Under the pieces are notes generated by a model. It did not search any database. It was not told where the DNA came from and was given only the letters and a program-made list of their open reading frames with translations. Below are positions 48,759 through 58,289 of a stretch of 64,000 bases of DNA, piece after piece. Every line of letters starts with the position of its first letter. Position 1 is the stretch's first letter. The stretch is from Methanolobus vulcani (lineage in GTDB: Archaea > Halobacteriota > Methanosarcinia > Methanosarcinales > Methanosarcinaceae): assembly GCF_006546655.1 (NCBI RefSeq), contig NZ_VIAQ01000015.1, positions 372,001 to 436,000 of the forward strand. The letters run 5' to 3'. The position numbers and the translations under genes were made by a program.

Positions 48759-49817
48759 TCACCTCTTTCCTTTCATCCTCTTTGCTTTACGCTTCTCAAT
48801 TTCCTGCTGAAGCATGCGGTCGTATTTGTCTTCAGTGTCTGAGGTAATTGAACTGGTTTTTGCTGATGTGTCATTGGTGGGATCAATTGCTTTCTCTTTG
48901 TTTCCGCGGTCAGTTAGAAGAAGGGCAATGATACCTATTACCATGAGGTAGATGCCTCCCCAGAGGCAGTTGATGACCGGGACAGTTCTCATGTAAAGGT
49001 CGATCTCACCGGCAGATTCGTCAATGGCTCTTGGAGCTATGAAAAGTTCCTCGGTGAGTCCGCGGTTTATGTAGGTGGTTGTGTATGTCTGTCCCCACTT
49101 GAAATCGGTGATGTAGTTCACTTTTCCGCTCTTAAAATAGCTGCCATCTTTGTAGATGTCAAAAATTACTTCTGTGGTGTATGATGATGCAGGATAGTTC
49201 CTGAAAGCTTCTCCGCTGTAGTATGAGTTCATACTGCTCATTTTAAGCTGGTAATGCTGGCCATTGAAACTTACAATTTCACTGGAACCTGAACTAAGGA
49301 CTGCGGAACTTTCCATTTTCATATTGGAACTGAGTACTATTCCAAGCAGGATCATCAGTATTCCCGCGTGAATGATGTGTGCACTTATTTTCCTGATCTT
49401 ATCTTTCGTTGCAGCATTCTGTTTACTTGATGTCATTCTGTATATGCGGTAGAATGTTGCCAGAAGAGCTACTATCAGTATCGGCAGGGAAATATCGATT
49501 GGAGTGTTTCCAAAAGGGGAGATCACTGCAAAAATTCCCGAAATCAATGCTGAACCTGCTACTACGGGAATGATGTATTTTTTATCCGCATATCCGATGA
49601 GCATGCATGTGCTTAAAAGCAATACCAATGCAGCAACAGGGATTGCGGATCTGGTGTTATAATATGCAGGGTCAAGACTCAGGTCCACGCCGTTTGCAAG
49701 TTTTGCTATAAGTGGAGTTAGCATTCCCATTGTGATGATAGTTGCCAGTATAAGAAAAGTGACAACAGTCGCAAGCATTGTATTGCTTGTTGTCAGGTTC
49801 GGTATTTTGTTTTTCAT
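48759..49817 (-). CDS. Cytochrome c maturation protein CcmF, C-terminal half
   Basis: A 352-residue membrane protein. Five to six helices (residues 15-150) precede an extracytoplasmic beta-rich domain (about 170-285), then a last helix with VINCLWGGIYLMVIG and a Lys/Arg-rich tail. It corresponds to the second half of CcmF, including an ISAHIIHAGILMILLG segment. It is transcribed before the N-terminal half, so the two halves are in inverted order. The two proteins sum to 705 residues against about 650 for intact CcmF. Confidence 0.8.
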   Translation of the reverse strand: MKNKIPNLTTSNTMLATVVTFLILATIITMGMLTPLIAKLANGVDLSLDPAYYNTRSAIPVAALVLLLSTCMLIGYADKKYIIPVVAGSALISGIFAVISPFGNTPIDISLPILIVALLATFYRIYRMTSSKQNAATKDKIRKISAHIIHAGILMILLGIVLSSNMKMESSAVLSSGSSEIVSFNGQHYQLKMSSMNSYYSGEAFRNYPASSYTTEVIFDIYKDGSYFKSGKVNYITDFKWGQTYTTTYINRGLTEELFIAPRAIDESAGEIDLYMRTVPVINCLWGGIYLMVIGIIALLLTDRGNKEKAIDPTNDTSAKTSSITSDTEDKYDRMLQQEIEKRKAKRMKGKR

Positions 49818-49945
49818 CTCGCGGGAAATTTTATGTGTACAATGTATTTATAGTTAGAGCTATTTTATCCGTTGTACTCTGGTATATTAAACAAAGGAAT
49901 TGCAAACGTAAATTGCAAAAATGAGTTTTCAAAGAGGTTTGTTAT

Positions 49946-50503
49946 TTGATAGAGATAATCATCACTGCTGTCTGGCTGATGCTTCCTGCTTACCTTCCAA
50001 ACTCCATGGCTGCTGTTTTTGGCGGTGGTCGTCCAATAGATGGCGGCAGAACGATGTCTGACGGGCGTCGCATGCTTGGAGATGGAAAGACCTGGCGCGG
50101 TCTTATTGCAGGTACTATATGCGGAATGTTACTGGGCTTGTTGCAGATGTATTATCTTAGCAAAAGCAGCAGCATATTTGGTGTTGACCTGCCCTCCTTC
50201 GGTGAAGGTATGGGTGCTCTGCTTGTGATATTCACTCTTGCATTCGGTTCGCTTCTTGGTGATATGTCCATGAGTTATTTCAAACGCAGGATGGGATACA
50301 AGAGAGGTGCTGCCTTACCGGGTGTTGACCAGCTCGATTTTGTTATGGGTGCATGGTTGTTGACGTTGATAACATCACCTGCATGGTTTTTGGACAATTT
50401 TACTTCCGGTATTATCCTTACTTTGCTCATCATAACCCCTCTGCTGCATTTTGTGACCAATGTTATTGGTTACCACATCGGGGTAAAGAACGAACCCTGG
50501 TAA
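49946..50503 (+). CDS. carS: CDP-archaeol synthase
   Basis: A 185-residue membrane enzyme that activates unsaturated archaetidic acid with CTP, a step unique to archaeal lipids. LPNSMAAVFGGGRPIDGG and LGDGKTWRGL, with the later GDMSMSYFKRRMGYKRG and PGVDQLDFV, match the family; five helices are expected. The start is TTG 49946 after AGAGGTT. Confidence 0.93.
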   Translation: MIEIIITAVWLMLPAYLPNSMAAVFGGGRPIDGGRTMSDGRRMLGDGKTWRGLIAGTICGMLLGLLQMYYLSKSSSIFGVDLPSFGEGMGALLVIFTLAFGSLLGDMSMSYFKRRMGYKRGAALPGVDQLDFVMGAWLLTLITSPAWFLDNFTSGIILTLLIITPLLHFVTNVIGYHIGVKNEPW

Positions 50504-50595
50504 TTAACAGAGTTTAACAATTATCAAACAAATAATCTATTTAGCAATTAATTATTAGCAATTATTAGTAATTATTAACAATAATCGGTGATCTT

Positions 50596-51129
50596 ATGTC
50601 TGAAGGGAATGGCAAACGTACATTAATTGATGCATTAAAGGCATGCGGGGCAGTCAAATTTGGAGACTTCACACTTGCTTCAGGAAAGAAGAGTAGTTAT
50701 TATATAGATATCAAAAAAGCAAGTACAGATCCTAAGACCTTAAAGGTTATAGCAAAGGAAGCAGGAAAGGTCATAAAATGTCTGGACATCGATGCTGTCG
50801 GCGGTGTTGTGCTTGGTGGTGTTCCACTTGCAACTGCAGTTTCAATGGAGACTGAGCTTCCTCTTATCCTGATTCGTAAATCCGAGAAAGAGTACGGTAC
50901 CGGTGGACGCTTTGTAGGTGATTTCCAGGAAGGTTCAAAGATACTGCTTCTTGAGGATGTGACCACCAGCGGTGGTTCAGTGATGGATGCTATTGTGGCA
51001 ATTCGTGAAGCAGGTGCTGTTGTTGACAGGGTCATCACTGTTGTTGACCGTGAGTCCGGGGCGGAAAAGAGCCTGAGTGATATTGGTGTGAAACTTGTTC
51101 CTCTTGTAAGGGCAAGTGATCTTATCTGA
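50596..51129 (+). CDS. pyrE: Orotate phosphoribosyltransferase
   Basis: A 177-residue enzyme joining orotate and PRPP to OMP in pyrimidine synthesis. The PRPP-binding motif LLLEDVTTSGGS and the N-terminal FTLASGKKSSYYID are diagnostic. It is short, as usual in archaea. It has its own AT-rich upstream region after carS. Confidence 0.95.
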   Translation: MSEGNGKRTLIDALKACGAVKFGDFTLASGKKSSYYIDIKKASTDPKTLKVIAKEAGKVIKCLDIDAVGGVVLGGVPLATAVSMETELPLILIRKSEKEYGTGGRFVGDFQEGSKILLLEDVTTSGGSVMDAIVAIREAGAVVDRVITVVDRESGAEKSLSDIGVKLVPLVRASDLI

Positions 51130-51319
51130 TATTCTATTTTTTCTCATTTGAACATCCGAATAAAAGACAAGTTATTTATTTCAGGAATTAGAACTCTTTG
51201 GTATTCTAATTTCTACTTTATATTACAATTACAAACAAAAATATCTCGAATCAATCGAAATCCAATATACTATATTTGATAAGATTTTTCTGATAAATTC
51301 TGATAATGAGGTTTCATAA

Positions 51320-52624
51320 ATGAATATACTAGTAGTTGGTGGCGGCGGAAGAGAGCATGCTATCGTGGCAGCAATTGAACGTAGCAGACAAGACCCGTCC
51401 ATCTATGCGGTGATGTCAAAGAAGAACCCGGGCATTGCTGCTCTTTGTGAAGATTATCTCCTTGAGAAGGAGACAAACGTTGAGAAAGTTGTCGAGTATG
51501 CTGTTTCTAAGAACATCGAGCTTGTTGTGATTGGTCCGGAAGCTCCTCTTTCAGTAGGCATTGCAGATGCCCTTGAAGCAGAAGGTATCAGCGTTGCAAG
51601 TCCTAAGAAGAAGGTTGCACAGCTTGAGTTCGATAAGGCATGGGCACGCAATTTTATGAGGAACAATAATATTGCAGGCTGCCCTGTTTTCGATGTTTTC
51701 ACAGATAAAGCTGCAATGGATGCTTTCATTGATGAACTTGGAAATGTTGCTATCAAACCTTCAGGTCTTACAGGCGGAAAAGGTGTCAAGGTAATGGGTG
51801 ACCAGTTACCTGATGTTGAAGCTGCAAAAGAGTATGCTGCAAGTCTTCTTGACATGGGAAGCGTTGTTGTCGAGGAGAACCTCGTTGGTGAGGAGTTCAC
51901 GCTTCAGGCTTTTGTTGACGGTAAGAACCTTGCTTTCATGCCAACAGTTCAGGATCATAAGAGGGCATTTGAGAACGACCTCGGACCAAACACCGGTGGT
52001 ATGGGTTCATACAACGCAGCAGGTGAGATTCTTCCGTTCCTGACCGCTGAGGATGTTGAAAGTTCAAAGCAGATTATGAAGGACACCATCAAGGCACTCT
52101 ACAAGGAGACCGGACAGGAGTACAAGGGAACACTCTACGGTCAGTTCATGATCACAAAGGACGGTCCAAAGGTCATTGAGTTCAATGCACGTTTCGGTGA
52201 CCCGGAAGCAATGAACGTATTGCCTCTGCTTGAGTCCGATTATGTTGATGTGCTGGCTGCAATGGCAAGCGGTACACTAGATAAAGTTGATGTGAAGTTC
52301 AGCAGCAAGGCAACAGTGTGTAAGTATGCAGTTCCTGCAGGTTACCCTGATGATCCTACAAAGGACAGGGAAGTCACTGTTGGTGACATTGGCGATGCAA
52401 TTCTTTTCTATTCAAGTGTTTATGAGAAGGATGGAAAGGTTTACACCACAGGCTCAAGAGCTGTTGCTGTTGTGGGCGTTGCTGATTCAATTGAGAAGGC
52501 AGAAGAAATTGCCCAGAATGCTCTGGAGAATCTTTCCGGTGACCTTCATTACAGAAGTGATATCGGTAAGGAATTCCTTATCCAGAGGCGTATTGATCAT
52601 ATGAATGAAATACGTGGGAAGTAG
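51320..52624 (+). CDS. purD: Phosphoribosylamine-glycine ligase
   Basis: A 434-residue ATP-grasp enzyme of purine synthesis. It starts [13 protein letters not shown], and the ATP-grasp region includes [11 protein letters not shown] and [12 protein letters not shown]. Length is normal. It ends in TAG; argF follows after 29 bases with its own GAGGG site. Confidence 0.96.
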   Translation: MNILVVGGGGREHAIVAAIERSRQDPSIYAVMSKKNPGIAALCEDYLLEKETNVEKVVEYAVSKNIELVVIGPEAPLSVGIADALEAEGISVASPKKKVAQLEFDKAWARNFMRNNNIAGCPVFDVFTDKAAMDAFIDELGNVAIKPSGLTGGKGVKVMGDQLPDVEAAKEYAASLLDMGSVVVEENLVGEEFTLQAFVDGKNLAFMPTVQDHKRAFENDLGPNTGGMGSYNAAGEILPFLTAEDVESSKQIMKDTIKALYKETGQEYKGTLYGQFMITKDGPKVIEFNARFGDPEAMNVLPLLESDYVDVLAAMASGTLDKVDVKFSSKATVCKYAVPAGYPDDPTKDREVTVGDIGDAILFYSSVYEKDGKVYTTGSRAVAVVGVADSIEKAEEIAQNALENLSGDLHYRSDIGKEFLIQRRIDHMNEIRGK

Positions 52625-52653
52625 TTTTATTAGTTATATATGAGGGTTTAAGT

Positions 52654-53559
52654 ATGATGCACCTGATTTCAATGGCAGACCTGACTCATGATGAGATTAA
52701 TGAGATACTCGATATGGCGGAGGACCTTAAGGAGAAACGCCTGAGGGGTAAGGTCACAGACCTGCTAAAGAATAAGAGTCTCGGCATGATCTTTGAAAAG
52801 TCATCTACACGTACCCGTGTTTCTTTTGAGGTTGCTATGTGTGACCTTGGGGGGCATGGTCTCTATCTTAACGCCAGGGATATGCAGCTTGGCAGAGGTG
52901 AGACTGTAGGGGACACTTCTGAGGTTCTTTCCAGATACCTCTATGGTATTATTGCAAGGGTCTATAGCCATGAAACAGTGAAGCAGCTGGCAGAGCATTC
53001 TTCTATTCCGGTTATCAATGCGCTTTCGGATAAGGAACACCCATGCCAGATTCTTGCCGATCTTCTCACTATCCGTGAGTATAAAAGCGGGCTTGCCGGC
53101 CTGAAGTATGCCTGGGTTGGCGACGGAAACAATGTGTGTAATTCAGCTATTATTGGCTGTGCTCTGATGGAAATGGAGATGGCAGTTGCATGTCCTCCGG
53201 GATATGAGCCTGATGAGGACATTGTTGAGCTTGCCAGAGAACTTGGCGGAAACATTACTATCACCAATGACCCGAATGAAGCTGTAAAGGATGCAGATAT
53301 CCTTTATGCAGATGTATGGGTTTCTATGGGCGACGAGGATGAACGTGAACAGCGTTTGAAGGACCTTGCACCATACCAGATCAATACTGAACTGGTGGAG
53401 CAGGCTAAACCTGATGTCATTGTTATGCACTGTCTCCCTGCACACCGTGGTGAAGAGATCAGCGCAGAGGTTATGGACGGCCCGCATTCAGTTGTCTTCG
53501 ACCAGGCAGAGAACCGCCTGCACGCACAGAAAGCTCTCCTGCTGAAACTGATGGCATAA
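52654..53559 (+). CDS. argF: Ornithine carbamoyltransferase
   Basis: A 301-residue enzyme making citrulline from ornithine and carbamoyl phosphate. The carbamoyl-phosphate motif [11 protein letters not shown] is at about residues 49-59, and [11 protein letters not shown], with its catalytic Cys, is near the C-terminus. It supplies the arginine pathway with argJ and argC, which lie about 50 kb away in this window. Its stop is the loop of a hairpin. Confidence 0.96.
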   Translation: MMHLISMADLTHDEINEILDMAEDLKEKRLRGKVTDLLKNKSLGMIFEKSSTRTRVSFEVAMCDLGGHGLYLNARDMQLGRGETVGDTSEVLSRYLYGIIARVYSHETVKQLAEHSSIPVINALSDKEHPCQILADLLTIREYKSGLAGLKYAWVGDGNNVCNSAIIGCALMEMEMAVACPPGYEPDEDIVELARELGGNITITNDPNEAVKDADILYADVWVSMGDEDEREQRLKDLAPYQINTELVEQAKPDVIVMHCLPAHRGEEISAEVMDGPHSVVFDQAENRLHAQKALLLKLMA

Positions 53560-53566
53560 TGCCATC
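53550..53566 (+). terminator. Hairpin terminator with the argF stop as loop
   Basis: GATGGCA and TGCCATC pair perfectly; the 3-nt loop is the argF TAA itself. GTTTTC and, further on, CTTTTT follow. Confidence 0.6.
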
Positions 53567-53642
53567 GTTTTCACCAAACCCTTTTTAACTCACCAAACAC
53601 AAAGTTTAACTAGAAAAAGCGCTACTAACCAACGTTCACATT

Positions 53643-53730
53643 GCGGGAGTTGCCCAGCCTGGCCAAAGGCGCTAGGTTCAGAGCCTAGTCTCGTAGGAGT
53701 TCATGCGTTCGAATCGCATCTCCCGCACCA
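53643..53730 (+). tRNA. tRNA-Leu (anticodon CAG)
   Basis: Acceptor GCGGGAG/CTCCCGC, anticodon arm CTAGG-TTCAGAG-CCTAG (CAG), long variable arm and encoded CCA. It is closely related to the two GAG isoacceptors at 37.4-37.7 kb. An AT-rich, lineage-variable stretch begins right after it. Confidence 0.96.
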
Positions 53731-53809
53731 AGATTCTCTGTTTTTGATTTATATTAATTTAGACTATATGAATCATTACGTTTGAGATATTATTTTTCAT
53801 AAAATTTAT

Positions 53810-54730
53810 TCATTCATCAAACTCTATGAAAAAGTCTAAATCTATTTTTTTGAGATTATATGTTTTGTAAGTGTTTACTCCAATATCGTTGTCTATCATC
53901 AATTGAACTAGTTCTGTTCCTTCTATTAATCTGATGGTTTTAGTTGATTTTATTGCAGTTTCTCTGGCATTCGGTGTGAATTTAGAGGTAGTTATGAAAA
54001 CTCCTTTTGTAACTCCTTTCAAATCTAAAGCACCAATGAAATCTCTTATAGTAGAGGAGCTAACCGTATTACCATCAGAATATCTTTTTGCTTGAAAAAT
54101 GATGGTTTCCAATCCAAGTTTATCTTGGTGAATAATTCCGTCTATTCCATTATCTCCAGATTTTCCGGTTACTTTTCCTTCACCATAACCCATTGATTCC
54201 AACAATATCAAAATGGCATTTTCAAAAAAATGTGGTGAATTATCTATTAAACGAGATAACAAGTCTTGTGCAAGGTTTTTTCTGATGCGAGAAAAACCTT
54301 CTTCCAATAATTCATCAGGTGTTTTTTCATCAACTATTTCTTCTTCAGATGATGGAATTTCAATAACAGTTTCTTCTGTTTCCTTATTAGGATATTTAAA
54401 ATCCATAAATTCCGAATATCTTTTGAGGAAATCTACGTCAATTCGATTGATATTTGATCTTAGAGCTTCTAGTCCTCGGTTTGTAATTACTAAATATCCT
54501 CTTTCAGGATCATCAACCAAGCAGGCTTTTTTTAGATAGGTTCTTGCCCATCTCACTCGGTTTCTAAATATATTGTCATTTCCACTTTCAAATTTCATCT
54601 GCTTTTCTTCATCAGTGAGATTGAATTCATCAGACAATATCTCAATCAATTCACTTATTTTGTAGGTCTTTTTATCTTCTAAAACTCTTAACAATGGAAG
54701 CATTATTGTTTGATAATCTGGAATCGACAT
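53810..54730 (-). CDS. Mrr-type restriction endonuclease
   Basis: A 306-residue protein. The N-terminal domain (residues 1-95) is the Mrr_N winged helix, and an acidic linker follows. The C-terminal domain (about 150-285) is a PD-(D/E)xK nuclease with GDNGIDGII and FQAKRY, the QxK form typical of Mrr. Such enzymes cut modified DNA (type IV restriction). No methylase is adjacent. Base composition is more AT-rich than the housekeeping genes, and it lies just downstream of a tRNA gene, consistent with acquisition. Confidence 0.88.
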   Translation of the reverse strand: MSIPDYQTIMLPLLRVLEDKKTYKISELIEILSDEFNLTDEEKQMKFESGNDNIFRNRVRWARTYLKKACLVDDPERGYLVITNRGLEALRSNINRIDVDFLKRYSEFMDFKYPNKETEETVIEIPSSEEEIVDEKTPDELLEEGFSRIRKNLAQDLLSRLIDNSPHFFENAILILLESMGYGEGKVTGKSGDNGIDGIIHQDKLGLETIIFQAKRYSDGNTVSSSTIRDFIGALDLKGVTKGVFITTSKFTPNARETAIKSTKTIRLIEGTELVQLMIDNDIGVNTYKTYNLKKIDLDFFIEFDE

Positions 54731-54910
54731 GTATGATAAATTGAAAATATGATATAATTAATTTACTAAATTATTCTTGTATATACCTAAAATATTTGTT
54801 TGCAACATCTCCTTCCTTTTAATCCCGTTTCACTTGTTACCAATAATTCACATTACATACTTTTTTCTCGATTTGACCTACACCACCAACTCACAAAAAT
54901 AGGACCCACC

Positions 54911-55038
54911 ATGAAAGTAGTCGGAATAAACGGGAGTCCACGCAAAGAAGAAAACACAGTAATCATGCTGAAGAACATGAGTTCCGAGTAACTACGGAAT
55001 AAATGAAAATAGATACCGAAGTTGCAATTCTAAAATAA
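54911..55038 (+). pseudogene. Remnant of an NADPH-dependent FMN reductase/iron-sulfur flavoprotein gene
   Basis: An ATG opens the typical flavoprotein start MKVVGINGSPRKEENTVIM but stops after 26 codons (54989-54991). A short run in another frame (IDTEVAILK, about 55009-55035) resembles the next conserved strand of the same family. Most of the gene (normally about 190-250 residues) is missing. It is probably a decayed copy. Confidence 0.6.
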
Positions 55039-55048
55039 GGGATTAAGC

Positions 55049-55864
55049 CTATGGCTTAAATTCCTTCAACTTAACTTCATCATCGATAATTTCGATGTAT
55101 TCAAGGTCTTTTTTATCTCCGAATCCCCAGCTTCCGGTATTTGCTACTTTGTTCTTATTATCAACATAGGCCAGGTGGGTGTGACCGTATACAAGGTACT
55201 GGTCAGGACGAACATTTAACAGGAAATGTCTTGTCTTTGCAGCAGCAAGTTTCATTATTGGCTCAACGACATTGTGTCTGTTGTATTTACCAATTCTTTT
55301 CTCCGGTGGTTCCATCATTGACCTGAGAGCGGATTTCGGTTCACTGGGGAACCTCTTCAGCGTATCCCAGAACGAGCGTTTGGACTGGATTTCTTCCCAC
55401 ACCATCTCAGCGGCATTGCCTGCATCATCACCTGCAAGACACATGTGCTCACTGAAAGCCTCGTAAGTTGTCATGGATTTGTAATACGGGTTGCACAGCA
55501 CCTCTAGCTGGTATCCGTGGAAGAAGAAAAACTCCTGATTCTTGCTTTTAATAACCTCATGCTTCTTCACTTTGAACGGGAAGTTCTCCTCAAGAACCTG
55601 ACTCATGCGAAGAAGATAGAAATCGTGGTTACCAACAATATAATGAACTTCAGTTTCATCCAGTATGTCGTTCAGCATGGTCAGGGATTCGGAACATTCC
55701 ATCACAGCTTTTGTAAAATCCCTTCTCCATATGTCGATTATATCTCCAAGGAGAACAAGGTGCTCCACATCCCTGTCCCTTAAATCCTTAATAAATTTAA
55801 CAAACTCTTTCTCCTTTGCCCCATTCATTCCCAGGTGTACATCCGAAACGGCTACTATTGACAT
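55049..55864 (-). CDS. Calcineurin-like metallophosphoesterase
   Basis: A 271-residue phosphoesterase with all metal motifs: SDVHLG (residues 7-12), GDIIDIW, GNHDFY and GHTH. The size and the insertion with a long helical region resemble LpxH-type enzymes, but lipid A is not made by archaea, so the substrate is unknown. It is a lone minus-strand gene; its own promoter faces the repeat-rich gap upstream of thrC. Confidence 0.85.
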   Translation of the reverse strand: MSIVAVSDVHLGMNGAKEKEFVKFIKDLRDRDVEHLVLLGDIIDIWRRDFTKAVMECSESLTMLNDILDETEVHYIVGNHDFYLLRMSQVLEENFPFKVKKHEVIKSKNQEFFFFHGYQLEVLCNPYYKSMTTYEAFSEHMCLAGDDAGNAAEMVWEEIQSKRSFWDTLKRFPSEPKSALRSMMEPPEKRIGKYNRHNVVEPIMKLAAAKTRHFLLNVRPDQYLVYGHTHLAYVDNKNKVANTGSWGFGDKKDLEYIEIIDDEVKLKEFKP

Positions 55865-56020
55865 TGACTACCTACCTCTTCTATATTTCACAATATTTTT
55901 CACCATATTTTGCCGCAAGATTATCCCAACTCTCCGGATTCTCAAAAAACTCTTGCTGAAAAATGCATCATTATAATATATTGCTGATATACTATTTTTA
56001 CATGATGAATTAATAAATAA

Positions 56021-56163
56021 GAACATTGTTCCGAAACTAAGCTACAAAACAATGTTACTAATCTATATTTCAAAATAATGTTACAAAACAAAAATAAGAA
56101 ACTATAATTCAGAACTATATTCCAGAATAAAAATACGAAACAATGTTTCAGAACAATGTTTTC
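56021..56163. repeat. Array of AACAATGTT-type repeats upstream of thrC
   Basis: The 446-bp gap 55865-56310 holds no gene. Within it, copies of AACAATGTT or near versions lie at 56022-56030 (AACATTGTT), 56048-56056, 56074-56082 (AATAATGTT), 56139-56147 and 56152-56160. One is the palindrome GAAAC-AAT-GTTTC (56137-56149). GAAACTA and CAGAA strings recur between them. It may be a cluster of regulator sites for thrC or for the divergent phosphoesterase. Confidence 0.55.
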
Positions 56164-56310
56164 ATTAACATCCCATAAACCAGATCGTTAAGAAATCTGC
56201 AGTTCATAACCGGCAGGCTAATGGCAAGGTATTCATAGTTATTTATCCTTTAAAGGCATTACATTGTTTATAGTTCTACTAATCAACATCAACTTGAATT
56301 CCTGATTACA

Positions 56311-57654
56311 ATGAAACTCTACAGCACAAATCTTAACGCACCGGAAGTAAGCTTTCAGGAAGCTCTCATAACCGGACTTGCACCGGACCGTGGGCTTTAC
56401 ATGCCAAGGAGCATGCCTACCTTTTCAAAGGAAGAGATTGACTCCTTCAAAGATGCTCCGTATCCTGAGATTGCATACAGGGTACTGAGCAAGGTACTTG
56501 AAGGCGAGGTCGACGATGAGTCGCTCAAAGCAATCACCTATGACGCTTACAATTACGATGTACCTCTTGAACAGGTGGACGAGCAGACCTACATCATGAG
56601 ACTTGACAGGGGACCAACTGCATCCTTCAAGGACTTTGCAGCCCGCATGATGGCAAGACTCATGCAGTATTATCTCAACAAAGAGAACAGAAGCCTGACA
56701 ATTCTCACTGCAACATCAGGTGACACAGGCAGCGCAGTTGCCGATGCATTCTATGGTCTTGACAACATAAAGGTCATTGTACTCTTCCCAACAGACGAGG
56801 TATCCGACCGCCAGCGCAAACAGATGACCACACTTGGCAAGAACATCACCGCCATTTCAGTTGACGGTAAATTCGATGACTGTCAGGCAATGGTAAAACA
56901 GGCATTTGCAGACGATGATCTCAAACACCTGAATCTCTCATCAGCAAACTCAATTAACATCGGTCGTCTTGTTCCTCAGTCCATCTACTACATCTACGCT
57001 TACGCAAAACTCAGAAACTATCCCGAGGATATAATTTACTCCATTCCATCCGGTAACTTCGGTAACATGATGGGCTGTGTCCTGGCAAGGACCATGGGAG
57101 TTCCTATAAAGAAGATAATTACCTCAGTTAATGAAAACGATGAGGTTCCAACTTTCCTGAGTACAGGCAAGTATGAAAAGATTGTACCTTCAAAGAACTG
57201 TCTCTCTAATGCAATGAACGTTGGTCATCCAAGCAACCTTGCAAGGCTCATCGCTATTTATGGCGGAGTAATGGATGAGCAGGGTAACATCAGCAAAGAG
57301 CCTGACATGGATAAGCTCAGAAATGATATCTATTCCAGTTCTGTAACAGATTCTGAAACAAAGGAAACCATCAAGGAGATTTTCGAGAAATATAACATCC
57401 TTATCGAGCCACATGGTGCAGTCGGAATAAAAGGACTTCTTGACTTCAGGACAGAGTCAGGCGATAGCACACTTGCAGTAACCCTTGAAACCGCAGATCC
57501 TGCCAAGTTCCCAGAACATGTCAAAGCCCAGACGGGTGTTGAACCTGAACTTCCGCAGAGCCTGAAAAAAGTAGAATCTAAGGATGAGTTCATGGATTAT
57601 CTTGGAACAGAGTACTCTGCTTTCAAGAAATATCTTCAGGAAAAGCTTGAATAA
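56311..57654 (+). CDS. thrC: Threonine synthase
   Basis: A 447-residue PLP enzyme turning O-phosphohomoserine into threonine. The PLP lysine is in TASFKDFAARMM near residue 110, and TSGDTGSAVADA and SGNFGNMMG follow. It begins YSTNLNAPEVSFQEALITGL, the fungal/bacterial-type ThrC start. ATG 56311 has no strong ribosome binding site, suggesting a short or leaderless transcript. The stop lies in a hairpin loop. Confidence 0.95.
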   Translation: MKLYSTNLNAPEVSFQEALITGLAPDRGLYMPRSMPTFSKEEIDSFKDAPYPEIAYRVLSKVLEGEVDDESLKAITYDAYNYDVPLEQVDEQTYIMRLDRGPTASFKDFAARMMARLMQYYLNKENRSLTILTATSGDTGSAVADAFYGLDNIKVIVLFPTDEVSDRQRKQMTTLGKNITAISVDGKFDDCQAMVKQAFADDDLKHLNLSSANSINIGRLVPQSIYYIYAYAKLRNYPEDIIYSIPSGNFGNMMGCVLARTMGVPIKKIITSVNENDEVPTFLSTGKYEKIVPSKNCLSNAMNVGHPSNLARLIAIYGGVMDEQGNISKEPDMDKLRNDIYSSSVTDSETKETIKEIFEKYNILIEPHGAVGIKGLLDFRTESGDSTLAVTLETADPAKFPEHVKAQTGVEPELPQSLKKVESKDEFMDYLGTEYSAFKKYLQEKLE

Positions 57655-57660
57655 GCTTTT
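57641..57660 (+). terminator. Hairpin terminator around the thrC stop
   Basis: AAAAGCTT and AAGCTTTT form a perfect 8-bp stem with loop GAAT; the TAA stop (57652-57654) runs from the loop into the 3' arm. CTTTACTTTCATTTTTT follows, a good U-tract. Confidence 0.7.
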
Positions 57661-57739
57661 CTTTACTTTCATTTTTTAATTGGTTATAATATCAACATTG
57701 ATATTTCAGTTTGTCAACTCTTCAATAGTAGGTGATTCA

Positions 57740-57979
57740 TTGACAGATGATGATTCATGCATTACGGGAAAACGTGGCAAGTATTTTGGAATCTGCACTT
57801 CCTATCACCATTCAAAAGGTTGTAATTGCCCAAAATGTCCTTCTTATCCAGAGAAAGGAAAGTTCATGTTTTGCTCCAAAGGTGCCTATCCCGGAGTAGA
57901 GAAGAAAGGATGTTTGTGTCAGGAATGTATAATCCACAATAAATTCGATCTTGAAGGCGAGTATTTTTGTTTGGAGTAA
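57740..57979 (+). CDS. Cysteine-rich small protein, DUF2769-like
   Basis: A 79-residue protein with about nine Cys, including CNCPKCPSYP, FCSKG and CLCQECI, arranged for metal or Fe-S binding. It resembles the archaeal DUF2769 family (from memory), whose role is unknown. TTG 57740 is chosen because AGGTGA lies 4-5 bases upstream; the frame is open earlier but has no such signal. Confidence 0.65.
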   Translation: MTDDDSCITGKRGKYFGICTSYHHSKGCNCPKCPSYPEKGKFMFCSKGAYPGVEKKGCLCQECIIHNKFDLEGEYFCLE

Positions 57980-58136
57980 TTTCTTATTTGTTTTTTAGGC
58001 ACGACTACAAATCACCTCATCATTATCATGCTCATTATATATTATAATATACATATATTTATATATCAGTAAAATATACTATGAATTGTGGCAAGAACTG
58101 CCTGTCAGGAATTGCCAGACGAAATGTATCATATAG

Positions 58137-58289
58137 ATGTACGATATGGACTTCATCCCAACAAACTCCGTAAAAAACGGAATTGGATTGCATGGAAATG
58201 CGGGCACGATCCTCCCCTCTGTATTTAAAAACGAAATAATGCCTGCATTTCATCCTATTGGGAATGAAGTGGAGTATGAGCGGTCATAA
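58137..58289 (+). other. Short open reading frame with protein-like composition, possibly a gene remnant
   Basis: A 50-codon frame from ATG 58137 to TAA 58289 reads like real coding sequence (NGIGLHGNAGTILPSVF). Upstream the same frame is open for at least 23 more codons (VRNCQTKC region) except for one TAG at 58134-58136. I recognise no family. It may be a remnant, a small protein, or chance; an inverted repeat (58195-58206/58240-58251) lies inside it. Confidence 0.35.

Noticed and set aside
47693-49817. Frameshifted ccmF pseudogene
   Set aside because: The halves are in inverted order with separate starts, so a simple frameshift cannot explain them; both look intact.
53700-55100. Integrated element with attachment repeat of the tRNA-Leu 3' end
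   Set aside because: No second copy of the tRNA 3' end and no integrase gene were seen within the window.
56021-56163. CRISPR array
   Set aside because: Repeats are only 9-13 bp, irregularly spaced and without unique spacers of constant length.
58059-58253. Minus-strand 64-codon frame as a gene
   Set aside because: No ribosome binding site and the plus-strand frame has better composition; it overlaps an inverted repeat.
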